From Pedobacter gandavensis (GTDB taxonomy: Bacteria > Bacteroidota > Bacteroidia > Sphingobacteriales > Sphingobacteriaceae): a stretch of 64,000 bases of DNA. The position numbers and the translations under genes are program-made. This document shows, one piece after another, positions 26,763-35,979 of the stretch. The notes below the pieces were generated by a model. The model was not told where the DNA came from. It worked only from the letters and a program-made list of their open reading frames with translations, and did no database searches. The stretch spans positions 186,001 to 250,000 of the forward strand of contig NZ_WNXC01000008.1 in the NCBI RefSeq assembly GCF_014172405.1. The letters run 5' to 3'. Numbering within the stretch: position 1 is the first letter of the stretch; the number at the start of each line of letters is the position of its first letter.

Positions 26763-27545
26763 ATGGTTTTCAATTTTATCAGCGACTATCTAAAGCACCG
26801 ATTGACTTCAAAAAGCAGACATGGTACTCATTCTCCTTTCGTTTATAAGCTCACAGATGAGGTAATTTACGATTTTAACGCTAAAAGTGATTACAAAAGC
26901 ATTGAAGCGCAAAGAAAAAAACTTTTAAATGACGATTCTTTAATTACGGTTACGGATCTGGGTGCAGGTTCTCATTTGAATAAAAACCGGACTAAAAAGG
27001 TTCGACAGATCGCAAAAAATGCGTTGAAGAGCCCTAGGTTGGCACAGTTAATTTATCGCCTTGCGAAAGAAAATCAGCCAGATCACATTTTAGAATTGGG
27101 TACTTGTCTGGGATTGACTACTTCTTATCTTTCTAAGGCTTGTCCGGAAGCAGATATCGTGACCATTGAAGGATGTCCGGAAACGGCAAAAGCAGCTTAT
27201 AAAAACTTTCAGGATCTGGAGCTCGATAATGTAGAGCTGAGGGTAGGGAACTTTGATGCCTTACTTCCTGACTTCATCGAACAGGCTGAACGATTGGATT
27301 TTGTTTATGTAGATGGAAATCATAGAAAGGATGCGACCCTCAATTACTTTAACTGGTGTTTGCCAAAAGTGCATGAGGGTTCGTTATTGATCTTTGATGA
27401 TATTTATTGGAGCGAGGGAATGAAAGAAGCCTGGGAAGAGATCAAGAACCATCCGGATGTTACGGTAACCATCGATTTGTTTTGGATCGGTTTGGTCTAT
27501 TTTAAAAAGGGACAAGCAAAAGAGCATTTTAAGATTAAGTTTTAA
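26763..27545 (+). CDS. Class I SAM-dependent methyltransferase
   Basis: This 260-residue cytoplasmic protein starts with the N-terminal signature HGTHSPFVYKL seen in a Bacteroidota methyltransferase family. The Rossmann motif I is HILELGTCLGLTTSYLS (acid then GxxxGxxT), followed by VTIEGCPETA (acidic strand 2) and FVYVDGNHRKDATLNYF (motif of O-methyltransferases). The substrate is unknown. The end overlaps the convergent Omp85-like gene by 4 bp. Confidence 0.85.
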   Translation: MVFNFISDYLKHRLTSKSRHGTHSPFVYKLTDEVIYDFNAKSDYKSIEAQRKKLLNDDSLITVTDLGAGSHLNKNRTKKVRQIAKNALKSPRLAQLIYRLAKENQPDHILELGTCLGLTTSYLSKACPEADIVTIEGCPETAKAAYKNFQDLELDNVELRVGNFDALLPDFIEQAERLDFVYVDGNHRKDATLNYFNWCLPKVHEGSLLIFDDIYWSEGMKEAWEEIKNHPDVTVTIDLFWIGLVYFKKGQAKEHFKIKF

Positions 27546-28675
27546 AATGCTTCGGCCAGGGTGAAATAGAAACCACTCTGGCGTTTCTCATGAATCCGCT
27601 TTTCTCCTATTGCATAATCCATGCGCACACTGAGTCCTTTCTCCGGATCGAAGAAATACCTTCCGCCAACTCCATAAGAAGGTTTGAAGTTTTTGACAGC
27701 AAAATCGCCATTGGCAAAAACTTGTCCGGTTCCGGCAAATACAACTGCACCGAATCGGTTGTTGTAGCGGTAACGGAGTTCCGCCTGGCCTGCCAATAAA
27801 TTTTGATCCCGATAGCGTCCGGTATAATATCCCCTCATCATTTCATCATTACCTAGCTGTGGCAATAAATAGAAAGGTATCTTTTTCCCTTGTATCGTAT
27901 GGAATAAAGCATTTACGCCCAATACGAATTTAGGACTGAGCGACCAGAAGTTTCTGACGTTCGCTTTGATGACGCTTCCGCTGAAGCTTTCGCCTGCCCA
28001 TAGTTTAGGTGCATATTGGTAGGCAATACGGCCGAGGAATCCTTTGGTGGGGTAGTTGTTCGAATTTCTGGTGTCGTAGCTCTGTGACACCCCTACATAG
28101 GCTACATTGCCTCCTGACCGATGAAAGAGGTCAGGGTCGGTGTCGAATATTCCACCTGGTATTTCATTTTTAAAGTTATAGTTTTCAAATCCCAGGGAAA
28201 GTCCGGTATAAGCATGTGGGAACATTTTTTTCTCTGCTTCCAGCATGATCCTCGATTGTCGCTGTACGAGACGGTCTGAATTTGCAAATAAGGTTTCATT
28301 GCCAATTCCAAAAAAATCGAAGGGCATTCTTTTAAATCTGAATTCAGAAATAAAATGGTAATCGTTGCCTTTGGTCCAGATGTCACTCTTTAAAGAGAAG
28401 TTGTACTGTCCTTTGGTTGATACGGAAGCGACTCCTGAAAAATTGGAGCTGCGGTTGGTACTGTCTTTTCTATCCAGGTAAGTAGAGTATAGTGCGCCAA
28501 GTCCGAATTCTGCTCCGATTTCCTGGGAGTACCGGAAGATGGGAACGGGCATAAAGCTCGCTCTGCGGGAACTATCTGTTTTTTCTGATAAGTATCTTTT
28601 AATAAATTTCTTTTGTGCGGATGCGTTTGTGAGGGTAATAATCAGTATAGTGATGCAAAGCGAAATTCTCTTCAT
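27542..28675 (-). CDS. Omp85/BamA-type outer-membrane barrel (surface antigen D15 domain)
   Basis: This 377-residue protein has a signal peptide (MKRISLCITILIITLTNASA) and a barrel of the bacterial surface antigen family. The typical SxDxRxNxxxPxxG pattern is SYDTRNSNNYPTKG. The loop-6 motif VRGY appears as MMRGYYTGRYRDQN. The C-terminus ends in phenylalanine (FYFTLAEAF), as outer-membrane barrels do for BAM recognition. No POTRA domains precede the barrel, so it is a short member and unlikely to be BamA itself. It may be a transporter or lipid-handling barrel. Confidence 0.85.
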   Translation of the reverse strand: MKRISLCITILIITLTNASAQKKFIKRYLSEKTDSSRRASFMPVPIFRYSQEIGAEFGLGALYSTYLDRKDSTNRSSNFSGVASVSTKGQYNFSLKSDIWTKGNDYHFISEFRFKRMPFDFFGIGNETLFANSDRLVQRQSRIMLEAEKKMFPHAYTGLSLGFENYNFKNEIPGGIFDTDPDLFHRSGGNVAYVGVSQSYDTRNSNNYPTKGFLGRIAYQYAPKLWAGESFSGSVIKANVRNFWSLSPKFVLGVNALFHTIQGKKIPFYLLPQLGNDEMMRGYYTGRYRDQNLLAGQAELRYRYNNRFGAVVFAGTGQVFANGDFAVKNFKPSYGVGGRYFFDPEKGLSVRMDYAIGEKRIHEKRQSGFYFTLAEAF

Positions 28676-28710
28676 TGGCCTAAAATAGGGAAAGATTTGT
28701 ATTAATTGGG

Positions 28711-28746
28711 TTACTGGCGATCCCTTAGCAAGATTAGCGCCAGTAA
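28711..28746. repeat. Inverted repeat between the Omp85-like and DHS-like genes
   Basis: TTACTGGCG and CGCCAGTAA (9 bp arms, perfect) are separated by 18 bp, in the 161 bp between two divergent genes. It may be an operator or a leader hairpin of the barrel gene. Confidence 0.4.
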
Positions 28747-28803
28747 TTGATCTCGTTTGATTTTTAAAGCGGGGTTAGGATTAGTCCTTTACGATTATTT
28801 GCC

Positions 28804-28811
28804 TATTTTTG
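28804..28811 (+). promoter_or_regulatory. -7 element (TATTTTTG) for the DHS-like gene
   Basis: This exact TAnnTTTG match lies 25 bp before ATG 28837. The expected leader is about 20 nt. No clear -33 element was seen. Confidence 0.45.
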
Positions 28812-28836
28812 CGCTAACAACAAAATTTAATCAAAA

Positions 28837-29817
28837 ATGAGTACGAAAAGAGGACCTATCTCGCAATTCATGGAGACAAATTATCTCCATTTTAATGCGG
28901 CAGCTATGATGGATGCGGCTAAAGGATACGAAACACATTTGGATGAAGGTGGTAAGATGATGATTACGCTAGCAGGCGCAATGAGTACTGCTGAGCTTGG
29001 CATCTCCTTAGCTGAAATGATCCGTCAGGATAAAGTTTCGATTATTTCTTGTACTGGTGCGAATCTGGAAGAAGACATTATGAATCTGGTTGCGCATTCT
29101 CATTACAAACGAGTGCCTAACTACCGTGATTTAAGTCCACAGGATGAGTGGGATCTTTTAGAGAACCATTACAACAGGGTTACAGATACTTGTATTCCTG
29201 AAGAAGAGGCTTTCCGTAGATTGCAGAAACACATCAATAAGATCTGGAAAGATGCAGAAGATGCTGGAGAGCGTTTCTTCCCGCATGAGTTTATGTATAA
29301 GATGTTATTGAGTGGTGATCTTGAGCAATACTATGAGATTGATCCTAAGAACTCATGGATGCTTGCAGCAGCAGAAAAGAACTTGCCGATTGTAGTACCA
29401 GGATGGGAAGATTCTACGATGGGAAATATCTTTGCGTCTTATGTGATGAAAGGTGAAGTTAAAGCGACTACTGTAAAAGGTGGTATTGAATATATGGGAT
29501 ATTTAGCAGACTGGTACATCAAAAACAGTTCTGGTAAAGGCATCGGATTCTTCCAGATTGGTGGAGGTATTGCGGGTGATTTCCCAATTTGTGTGGTTCC
29601 AATGTTGTATCAAGACATGGAAATGGAGAATATTCCATTCTGGAGCTATTTCTGTCAGATTTCTGATTCGACTACTTCTTATGGATCTTATTCAGGTGCA
29701 GTGCCGAACGAAAAAATCACTTGGGGTAAATTAGATATCAACACGCCAAAGTTTATTGTAGAATCAGATGCAACAATTGTTGCACCACTGATCTTTGCAT
29801 GGATATTAAAAATGTAA
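28837..29817 (+). CDS. Deoxyhypusine synthase family protein
   Basis: This 326-residue cytoplasmic protein resembles deoxyhypusine synthase, an NAD-dependent enzyme that moves the aminobutyl group of spermidine to a lysine of eukaryotic/archaeal eIF5A. Visible are SCTGANLEEDIMNLVAHSH (counterpart of the TTAGGVEEDLIK stretch), PGWEDSTMGN, FFQIGGGIAGDF and the active-site region EKITWGKLD. The lysine that forms the enzyme-intermediate imine corresponds to Lys298. Bacteria lack eIF5A, so bacterial members probably make polyamines such as homospermidine or modify another acceptor. It is monocistronic, with its own promoter and a hairpin downstream. Confidence 0.88.
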   Translation: MSTKRGPISQFMETNYLHFNAAAMMDAAKGYETHLDEGGKMMITLAGAMSTAELGISLAEMIRQDKVSIISCTGANLEEDIMNLVAHSHYKRVPNYRDLSPQDEWDLLENHYNRVTDTCIPEEEAFRRLQKHINKIWKDAEDAGERFFPHEFMYKMLLSGDLEQYYEIDPKNSWMLAAAEKNLPIVVPGWEDSTMGNIFASYVMKGEVKATTVKGGIEYMGYLADWYIKNSSGKGIGFFQIGGGIAGDFPICVVPMLYQDMEMENIPFWSYFCQISDSTTSYGSYSGAVPNEKITWGKLDINTPKFIVESDATIVAPLIFAWILKM

Positions 29818-29857
29818 ATTGAATTTACAAATATTGTCAATGTGAGGTTGGCTGAGG

Positions 29858-29893
29858 AGAATCAGCAGTTTTTCGAAAATTGCTGATTTTCTT
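29858..29893 (+). terminator. Terminator after the DHS-like gene
   Basis: AATCAGCA and TGCTGATT form the base and TTTT/AAAA the top of the stem, followed by TTTTCTTCGTTT. It isolates the DHS-like gene from the respiratory operon. Confidence 0.7.
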
Positions 29894-29954
29894 CGTTTAA
29901 AGCCCCAAAAACAAACTATTTAGATTGATTATAAATTGTATTTACTGTCATTTA

Positions 29955-29988
29955 TTTGTCATTGGTAAGTTAATAAATTTTACTTTTG
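29955..29988 (+). promoter_or_regulatory. Promoter of the alternative complex III operon
   Basis: TTTG at 29955-29958 and TACTTTTG at 29981-29988 are separated by 22 bp, matching the Bacteroidota consensus. The predicted leader to the actA ATG (30070) is about 75 nt. Confidence 0.6.
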
Positions 29989-30069
29989 TGGACGTTTTGG
30001 TGTAGAACCTAAGTTCGATTGCCAAAGGCGGTTTACAAGTTTTTTAAAAAATAGCATAAAATACTCATT

Positions 30070-31365
30070 ATGAGGGATATCTCATTGATCATTAGAAGAG
30101 TTTGGAAGTCGGCATTCATGTTTACGGCTTTATCTGTTTTAATCGTTTCTGCAACACAAGCGCAAGATGTAGTGGAGGGAAGAAAAATATTTAAAGATAA
30201 ATGTTCTTCTTGTCACCAATTAGACCGTAACAGTACAGGTCCGGCTTTAACTGCCAAAATGAACGAGCTAGACGAAGCCTTTACCATCAAATGGGTAAGG
30301 AACTGGAAAGCTTTAGTTGACGCGGGCGACAAGCAAGCGATTGAGGCAGCGAAGTTCTCTCCATCGGAGATGACCACGTTTCCTACGTTAACAGACGAAC
30401 AAATTAAAAGCGTTATCGCTTACGCTAAAGCGGGCGAGCCTAAGAAAGAAGGCGATGCTGCTGCAGCAACTGCAACTGTAGATACAGGTGTATCTAATTT
30501 TTCTATCGCAGGTATCGTTGCTATTATCTTAATATCGATTGCGGTATTGGTGATTTTAGGACGTGCGATTAAAATGTTAGAGCGTTTAATCTTAAAGAAG
30601 CAAGGTGTTGAAATCAACGAAGAGAACGATGTTCCTTTAACTGTTGGTATTCGCAGATTGTTCAAAAACAAAAAATTTGTATTTTTCTTTATCTTATGCT
30701 TGGTAGCTGCTTTATCTACCTTTGGATGGATGTCGATGTGGAATACAGGTGTACATACTGGATATCAGCCGGTACAACCGATTAAGTTCTCTCACGAATT
30801 ACACGCTGGAACGAATCAGATTGACTGTCAGTACTGTCACTCAGGTGCATTTAAATCTAAAAATGCTTCTATTCCATCTGTGAATGTTTGTATGAACTGT
30901 CACAAATCGGTACAGGCTACTGAGAAGTATAACGGTGAGATTTCTCCGGAGATTCAAAAGATCTACACTGCGATCGGTTACGATCCTGCAACTTTGACTT
31001 ACGACAAGTCTAAAGAGAAACCAGTAGAATGGATTCGTGTACACAACCTTCCTGATTTTGCTTATTTCAACCACTCTCAACACGTAGTCGTAGGTGAGGA
31101 AGCGATCAGAAAACAAAAAGGTCTTCAGCCAAATGAGCCGGTATGTTTTGCATGTCACGGTCCGGTGAATACCATGGAAGAAGTATATCAGTTCTCTCCG
31201 CTAACGATGAAATGGTGTATCAATTGCCATAAAGACGCTGAGATTTCAGGTAAAGACAACGCTTTCTATACGAAAGTGATTGAAGCCCATGAGAAAATCA
31301 AAAAAGGCGAAAAAATCACTCCTGCATTATTGGGTGGTTTAGAGTGTGGTAAGTGCCACTATTAA
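30070..31365 (+). CDS. actA: Alternative complex III subunit A, multihaem cytochrome c
   Basis: Haem-carrying subunit of alternative complex III, which oxidises quinol and passes electrons to cytochrome c or the oxidase. At 431 residues it has a signal peptide, then a monohaem cytochrome c domain (CSSCH at 45-49). Two transmembrane helices follow (about 140-165 and 198-220), then a cytochrome-c3-like periplasmic part. CxxCH motifs there start at residues 253, 274, 359, 383 and 426. That makes six haem sites, one more than the pentahaem ActA usually described, because of the N-terminal domain. It is the first gene of the act operon, 44 bp before actB. Confidence 0.93.
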   Translation: MRDISLIIRRVWKSAFMFTALSVLIVSATQAQDVVEGRKIFKDKCSSCHQLDRNSTGPALTAKMNELDEAFTIKWVRNWKALVDAGDKQAIEAAKFSPSEMTTFPTLTDEQIKSVIAYAKAGEPKKEGDAAAATATVDTGVSNFSIAGIVAIILISIAVLVILGRAIKMLERLILKKQGVEINEENDVPLTVGIRRLFKNKKFVFFFILCLVAALSTFGWMSMWNTGVHTGYQPVQPIKFSHELHAGTNQIDCQYCHSGAFKSKNASIPSVNVCMNCHKSVQATEKYNGEISPEIQKIYTAIGYDPATLTYDKSKEKPVEWIRVHNLPDFAYFNHSQHVVVGEEAIRKQKGLQPNEPVCFACHGPVNTMEEVYQFSPLTMKWCINCHKDAEISGKDNAFYTKVIEAHEKIKKGEKITPALLGGLECGKCHY

Positions 31366-31409
31366 TAAGAGTTTAATAAGAACGTTCGATAAACAGTAAT
31401 ATAGCTTAA

Positions 31410-34400
31410 ATGGAAAGCAATAAAAAATACTGGAAAGGCTTAGAGGAGTATAAAAACACTCCCGATTTTGTTGAAAACAACAAAAACGAATTTGCTGAGC
31501 CCCTTCCAATAGAAGATGTTTTAAATGAAGCAGGGTTAAGTACGGTAACCCCGCGCCGGGACTTTTTGAAAGCACTAGGTTTCGGCCTGGGAGCGGTAAC
31601 GCTTGCAGCTTGTCAGACAGCTCCGGTTCATAAATCAATTCCTTATGTCATCAGACCTGAAGAGGTAGTTCCGGGTATCCCGAACTACTATGTATCAAGT
31701 TTCAATGGCCAAAGTGTATTGGTGAAGACCAGAGAGGGACGTCCAATTAAAATTGACGCAAACCCTAATTCAGGAGTATTCAGTACAGGTACAGATGCAC
31801 AGGCGCAAGCTTCTGTTTTAGACCTTTATGATGTTTCTAAATTACATGGTCCTGTTTTAAAGGATGATGAAAAAGTAACTTGGGCTAAGATTGATGAGTT
31901 TGTAAAAGGCGAATTAAACAAAGCACAGGCATCAGGTAAGAAGATCCGTTTGGTTTCTTCTTCAGTAAACAGTCCTTCTACTAAAGCAGTAATCGCTGAC
32001 TTTACTACTGCTTACCCGAATACAAAGCACGTTCAATACGATGCAGTATCTTATACCGGTATTATCAAAGCAAATGAAAATAGCTTCGGTAAAGCGGTAG
32101 TTCCACAATATAGATTTGACAAAGCTGACCTGATCGTAAGTTTCGGTGCAGACTTTTTGTCTACCTGGATTAGCGGTGAAGAATTCACTTCCCAGTATGT
32201 TGCGAACAGAAATCACAAGTCTTTAAAGGCTGGTAAAATGTCACGTCACTTCCAGTTCGAAGCTGGTATGAGTGTAACAGGTACTAACGCTGATACGCGT
32301 GTACCGGTTAAACTATCAGAAGAGGGACCTGCATTAATTACTTTATATAATACCATTACTGGAAATAACTTAGCTGGTGCTGCTTTACCAAATAACGTAA
32401 CTGCTGATAAAGCGATTAAGTTGGTGGCTAAAGAATTGTTGCAAAACAAAGGAAAAGCATTAGTAGTTTCAGGTTCAAATGACGTGTCTACTCAGATTCT
32501 GGTAAATGCGATCAACGCTGCAATTGGTAGTTATGGTACAACGATCGACTTAGACAATCCTTGTAAGCGTTACGCAGGTAATGATGCTGAGTTTGCTGAG
32601 TTTATCAATGAAATGAACAGGGGAGAAGTTGCTGCGGTATTCTTCTTAAATGCAAACCCTGGTTATGATGTAGCAAATACTAAAGCTTTTGCTGATGCAT
32701 TGGCTAAGGTAGCTTTAAAAGTTTCGTTCGCTGATCGTAAAGATGAGACTTCGAGCTTATGTGATGTAATTGCAGTTAACCATAACTATTTAGAGTCATG
32801 GGGTGATGCAAGTGCTTACGAAGGTAACTACTCCATCATTCAACCAACAATTAATCCGGTATTCAATACCCGTCAGGCAGAAGAGAGTTTATTGATCTGG
32901 TCTGATAATGCGGTTAAAGATTACTTCCAGTATGTACGTAATAACTGGGAGAAAAACATCCTTCCTTTATTCGGTAAAACCTGGAAAGAAGTGTTACAAA
33001 CTGGTGTATTTATTGCAGCAGCTAAACCAGCAGGAGCTTATAACTTCAACTTGTCATTAGCAGCAGTAATTCCTACCATTTTAAATAATAGCAAATCATT
33101 AGCAAAAGACATCGAGTTACAGGTTTACGAAAGTGCATCAATGCGTGATGGTAGACATGGTAACAATGCTTTCTTATTAGAATTACCTGATCCGGTTTCT
33201 AAAGTAACCTGGGACAATTATATTGCTATTGCGCCTAAATTCGCTGAGAAATTAGGTTATAAAGAATTCGATATTGTATCTGTAAAAGCTGCAAACGGTT
33301 ATACCATTGACTTACCTGTGTTGATTCAGCCAGGACAAGCTCAGGGAACTGCTTCTATCGCTTTAGGATTCGGTAGAACGATGACTGGTAAAGCTGGAAA
33401 TAATGTAGGTAAAAATGCTTATCCTTTTGTAAGCTTCAGCAATGGTACTTCTCAATATGCTACTACTGTTCAATTGACAGGAACTGGCCGTAGAGAGGAA
33501 TTGGCGCAAACACAAACGCACCATTCATTCGAAGGAAGAAACATCATTCGTGAAGCGACTTTCACTGAATATAAAAAGAATCCAGCTGCAGGTTCAGGTA
33601 ATGACCATGCAAAACATAAAACTTATGATTTATGGGATGCTTACGAGAAACCAGGTAACAACTGGGTAATGGCAATCGATTTGAATGCTTGTACGGGTTG
33701 TGGTTCTTGTATTGTTGCTTGTAACGTAGAGAATAACATTCCTGTTGTAGGTAAAGAAGAGGTTCGTAAGCGTAGAGAAATGCACTGGATCCGTATCGAC
33801 CGTTATTACAGCTTTAATGTTGAAGGAGATGCGCATGCAGAAGAAGCACATGGCAGTCATGGTACTGGTATCAATGCGGTAACTAAAGAGAAAGAAATTG
33901 CTCATTTAGATAACCTTGATAACGTATCTGTAGTTCACCAACCAATGCTTTGTCAACACTGTGACCATGCTCCATGTGAGACGGTTTGTCCGGTATTGGC
34001 AACAGTACACTCTTCAGACGGCTTAAACCACATGGCTTATAACCGTTGTGTAGGTACACGTTACTGTGCGAACAACTGTCCGTATAAAGTACGTCGTTTC
34101 AACTGGTTCAACTACTGGAATGATTCTCGTTTTGATAACTACTTGAACAATGAATTTACGCAGTTGGTACTTAACCCTGATGTAACTGCCCGTTCAAGAG
34201 GTGTTATGGAGAAATGTTCTATGTGTATCCAACGTATCCAAGCTGGTAAGTTAACTGCTAAGATGGAAAAACGTCCATTAAAAGACGGTGATATCAAAAT
34301 GGCATGTCAGCAAGCGTGTTCGGCAAATGCGATCATCTTTGGCGATGCCAATGATCCTGAGTCGGAAGTATCTAAAGCATTACGTAGTGAGCGTATTTAC

Positions 34401-34481
34401 TATGTATTGGAAGAGATCAACGTACAACCGGGTATAGGTTATATGACAAAAATTAGAAACACAGATACAGTACAAGCGTAA
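31410..34481 (+). CDS. actB: Alternative complex III subunit B, molybdopterin-oxidoreductase-like plus ferredoxin domain
   Basis: This 1023-residue iron-sulfur subunit has an extended N-terminus of 48 residues before a twin-arginine motif (TPRRDFLKALGFGLGA) and Cys68, a possible lipid anchor site. This matches the extended Tat arrangement known for the family. The first part is a molybdopterin-oxidoreductase-like domain, in which ActB proteins lack a molybdenum cofactor. The ferredoxin-like end begins near residue 755 with CTGCGSCIVAC, then CQHCDHAPCETVCP, RYCANNCPY, and CSMC and CQQAC segments for several FeS clusters. It lies in the periplasm, bound to ActA and ActC. Confidence 0.95.
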   Translation: MESNKKYWKGLEEYKNTPDFVENNKNEFAEPLPIEDVLNEAGLSTVTPRRDFLKALGFGLGAVTLAACQTAPVHKSIPYVIRPEEVVPGIPNYYVSSFNGQSVLVKTREGRPIKIDANPNSGVFSTGTDAQAQASVLDLYDVSKLHGPVLKDDEKVTWAKIDEFVKGELNKAQASGKKIRLVSSSVNSPSTKAVIADFTTAYPNTKHVQYDAVSYTGIIKANENSFGKAVVPQYRFDKADLIVSFGADFLSTWISGEEFTSQYVANRNHKSLKAGKMSRHFQFEAGMSVTGTNADTRVPVKLSEEGPALITLYNTITGNNLAGAALPNNVTADKAIKLVAKELLQNKGKALVVSGSNDVSTQILVNAINAAIGSYGTTIDLDNPCKRYAGNDAEFAEFINEMNRGEVAAVFFLNANPGYDVANTKAFADALAKVALKVSFADRKDETSSLCDVIAVNHNYLESWGDASAYEGNYSIIQPTINPVFNTRQAEESLLIWSDNAVKDYFQYVRNNWEKNILPLFGKTWKEVLQTGVFIAAAKPAGAYNFNLSLAAVIPTILNNSKSLAKDIELQVYESASMRDGRHGNNAFLLELPDPVSKVTWDNYIAIAPKFAEKLGYKEFDIVSVKAANGYTIDLPVLIQPGQAQGTASIALGFGRTMTGKAGNNVGKNAYPFVSFSNGTSQYATTVQLTGTGRREELAQTQTHHSFEGRNIIREATFTEYKKNPAAGSGNDHAKHKTYDLWDAYEKPGNNWVMAIDLNACTGCGSCIVACNVENNIPVVGKEEVRKRREMHWIRIDRYYSFNVEGDAHAEEAHGSHGTGINAVTKEKEIAHLDNLDNVSVVHQPMLCQHCDHAPCETVCPVLATVHSSDGLNHMAYNRCVGTRYCANNCPYKVRRFNWFNYWNDSRFDNYLNNEFTQLVLNPDVTARSRGVMEKCSMCIQRIQAGKLTAKMEKRPLKDGDIKMACQQACSANAIIFGDANDPESEVSKALRSERIYYVLEEINVQPGIGYMTKIRNTDTVQA

Positions 34482-34504
34482 GCTGATATTAAAGAAAATA
34501 AATT

Positions 34505-35977
34505 ATGTCAGGACATAAGGAATCAATATTAAGAGAGCCATTAATCACCGGCAATGATATCACGTATGCAAAGATTACGAATGATATTTTAATGCCAGTT
34601 GAGAACAAGCCTAACAGGGCATGGTGGATAGGATTTATACTCGCACTTTGTGGCGCCACACTTTGGTTAGTATCCGTTGGATATACCTTCTGGTTTGGTA
34701 TCGGTGCATGGGGATTAAATAAAACAGTTGGATGGGCATGGGACATCACCGGATTCGTTTGGTGGGTAGGTATCGGTCACGCAGGAACACTGATCTCTGC
34801 GGTACTATTACTCTTCCGACAGAACTGGAGGAACTCCATTAACCGTTCTGCAGAGGCGATGACAATTTTCGCCGTAATCTGTGCAGCGACATATGTAGTG
34901 TCCCACATGGGTAGACCATGGTTGGCTTACTGGGTACTTCCATTACCGAATCAATTCGGGTCATTATGGGTAAACTTTAACTCTCCATTAGTTTGGGATA
35001 TGTTTGCCATTTCTACTTACTTCTCGGTATCACTATTATTCTGGTATACAGGTTTATTGCCTGATATCGCGACTATTCGTGACCGTGCAATAGGAACAAG
35101 ACGTAGAATCTATTCTATCCTTTCTTTTGGATGGTCTGGTAACGTAAAAACATGGCAACGTTTTGAGGCGGTATGTATCATCTTAGCCGGTATTTCAACG
35201 CCACTGGTACTTTCGGTACACACGATTGTATCTATGGACTTTGCAACCTCGGTAATTCCAGGATGGCATACCACGATCTTCCCTCCATATTTCGTAGCAG
35301 GGGCGATCTTCTCAGGATTTGCGATGGTATTAACATTACTATTAGTAGCACGTAAAGTATTAGGTCTTGAGAACTACATCACGATGTTCCACATTGAATC
35401 GATGAATAAGATTATCATTCTAACTGGATCTATTGTAGGTGTGGCTTATATCACAGAGTTTTTCATTGCCTGGTACTCGGGTTCAGAATACGAGCAATAC
35501 GCTTTCATTAACCGTTCAACCGGACCATACTGGTGGGCTTACTGGATGATGATGACGTGTAACGTAATCTCTCCTCAGTTACTTTGGTTCAAAAAGATCC
35601 GTACAAGTATCGCAGCAACCTGGATTTTATCTATCGTTGTAAACATTGGTATGTGGTTCGAACGTTTTGTAATTATCGTGACTTCATTACACCGTGATTA
35701 TATCCCTTCAAGTTGGGCGATGTTCTATCCAACATGGGTAGATGTGGGTGTATTTGTAGGCTCAATCGGAGTGTTCTTTACCTTGTTCCTTTTATTCTTA
35801 AGAGTATTACCTTCTATTGCAATTGCAGAGGTGAAGCTGTTACTGAAGAGTGCAAGTGAGCAATCTAAAATGGAACAAATTAAAGAAGGTCATTTGGACA
35901 AAGAACACGTGAAAGAATACGTAGAGTCTTTAGAGAAATTTGATAGTGTTAAACAAGAAGAATACGCAAAAATATAA
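34505..35977 (+). CDS. actC: Alternative complex III subunit C, NrfD-like membrane subunit
   Basis: This 490-residue integral membrane protein of the NrfD/PsrC family provides the quinol-binding site of alternative complex III. About ten hydrophobic segments are visible, such as WWIGFILALCGATLWLVSVG and IFAVICAATYVVSHMGRPWL. The GRPWLAYW stretch and conserved acidic residues in helices are typical. The last 45 residues are charged and cytoplasmic. It lies 23 bp after actB and 2 bp before actD. Confidence 0.95.
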   Translation: MSGHKESILREPLITGNDITYAKITNDILMPVENKPNRAWWIGFILALCGATLWLVSVGYTFWFGIGAWGLNKTVGWAWDITGFVWWVGIGHAGTLISAVLLLFRQNWRNSINRSAEAMTIFAVICAATYVVSHMGRPWLAYWVLPLPNQFGSLWVNFNSPLVWDMFAISTYFSVSLLFWYTGLLPDIATIRDRAIGTRRRIYSILSFGWSGNVKTWQRFEAVCIILAGISTPLVLSVHTIVSMDFATSVIPGWHTTIFPPYFVAGAIFSGFAMVLTLLLVARKVLGLENYITMFHIESMNKIIILTGSIVGVAYITEFFIAWYSGSEYEQYAFINRSTGPYWWAYWMMMTCNVISPQLLWFKKIRTSIAATWILSIVVNIGMWFERFVIIVTSLHRDYIPSSWAMFYPTWVDVGVFVGSIGVFFTLFLLFLRVLPSIAIAEVKLLLKSASEQSKMEQIKEGHLDKEHVKEYVESLEKFDSVKQEEYAKI

Positions 35978-35979
35978 CA

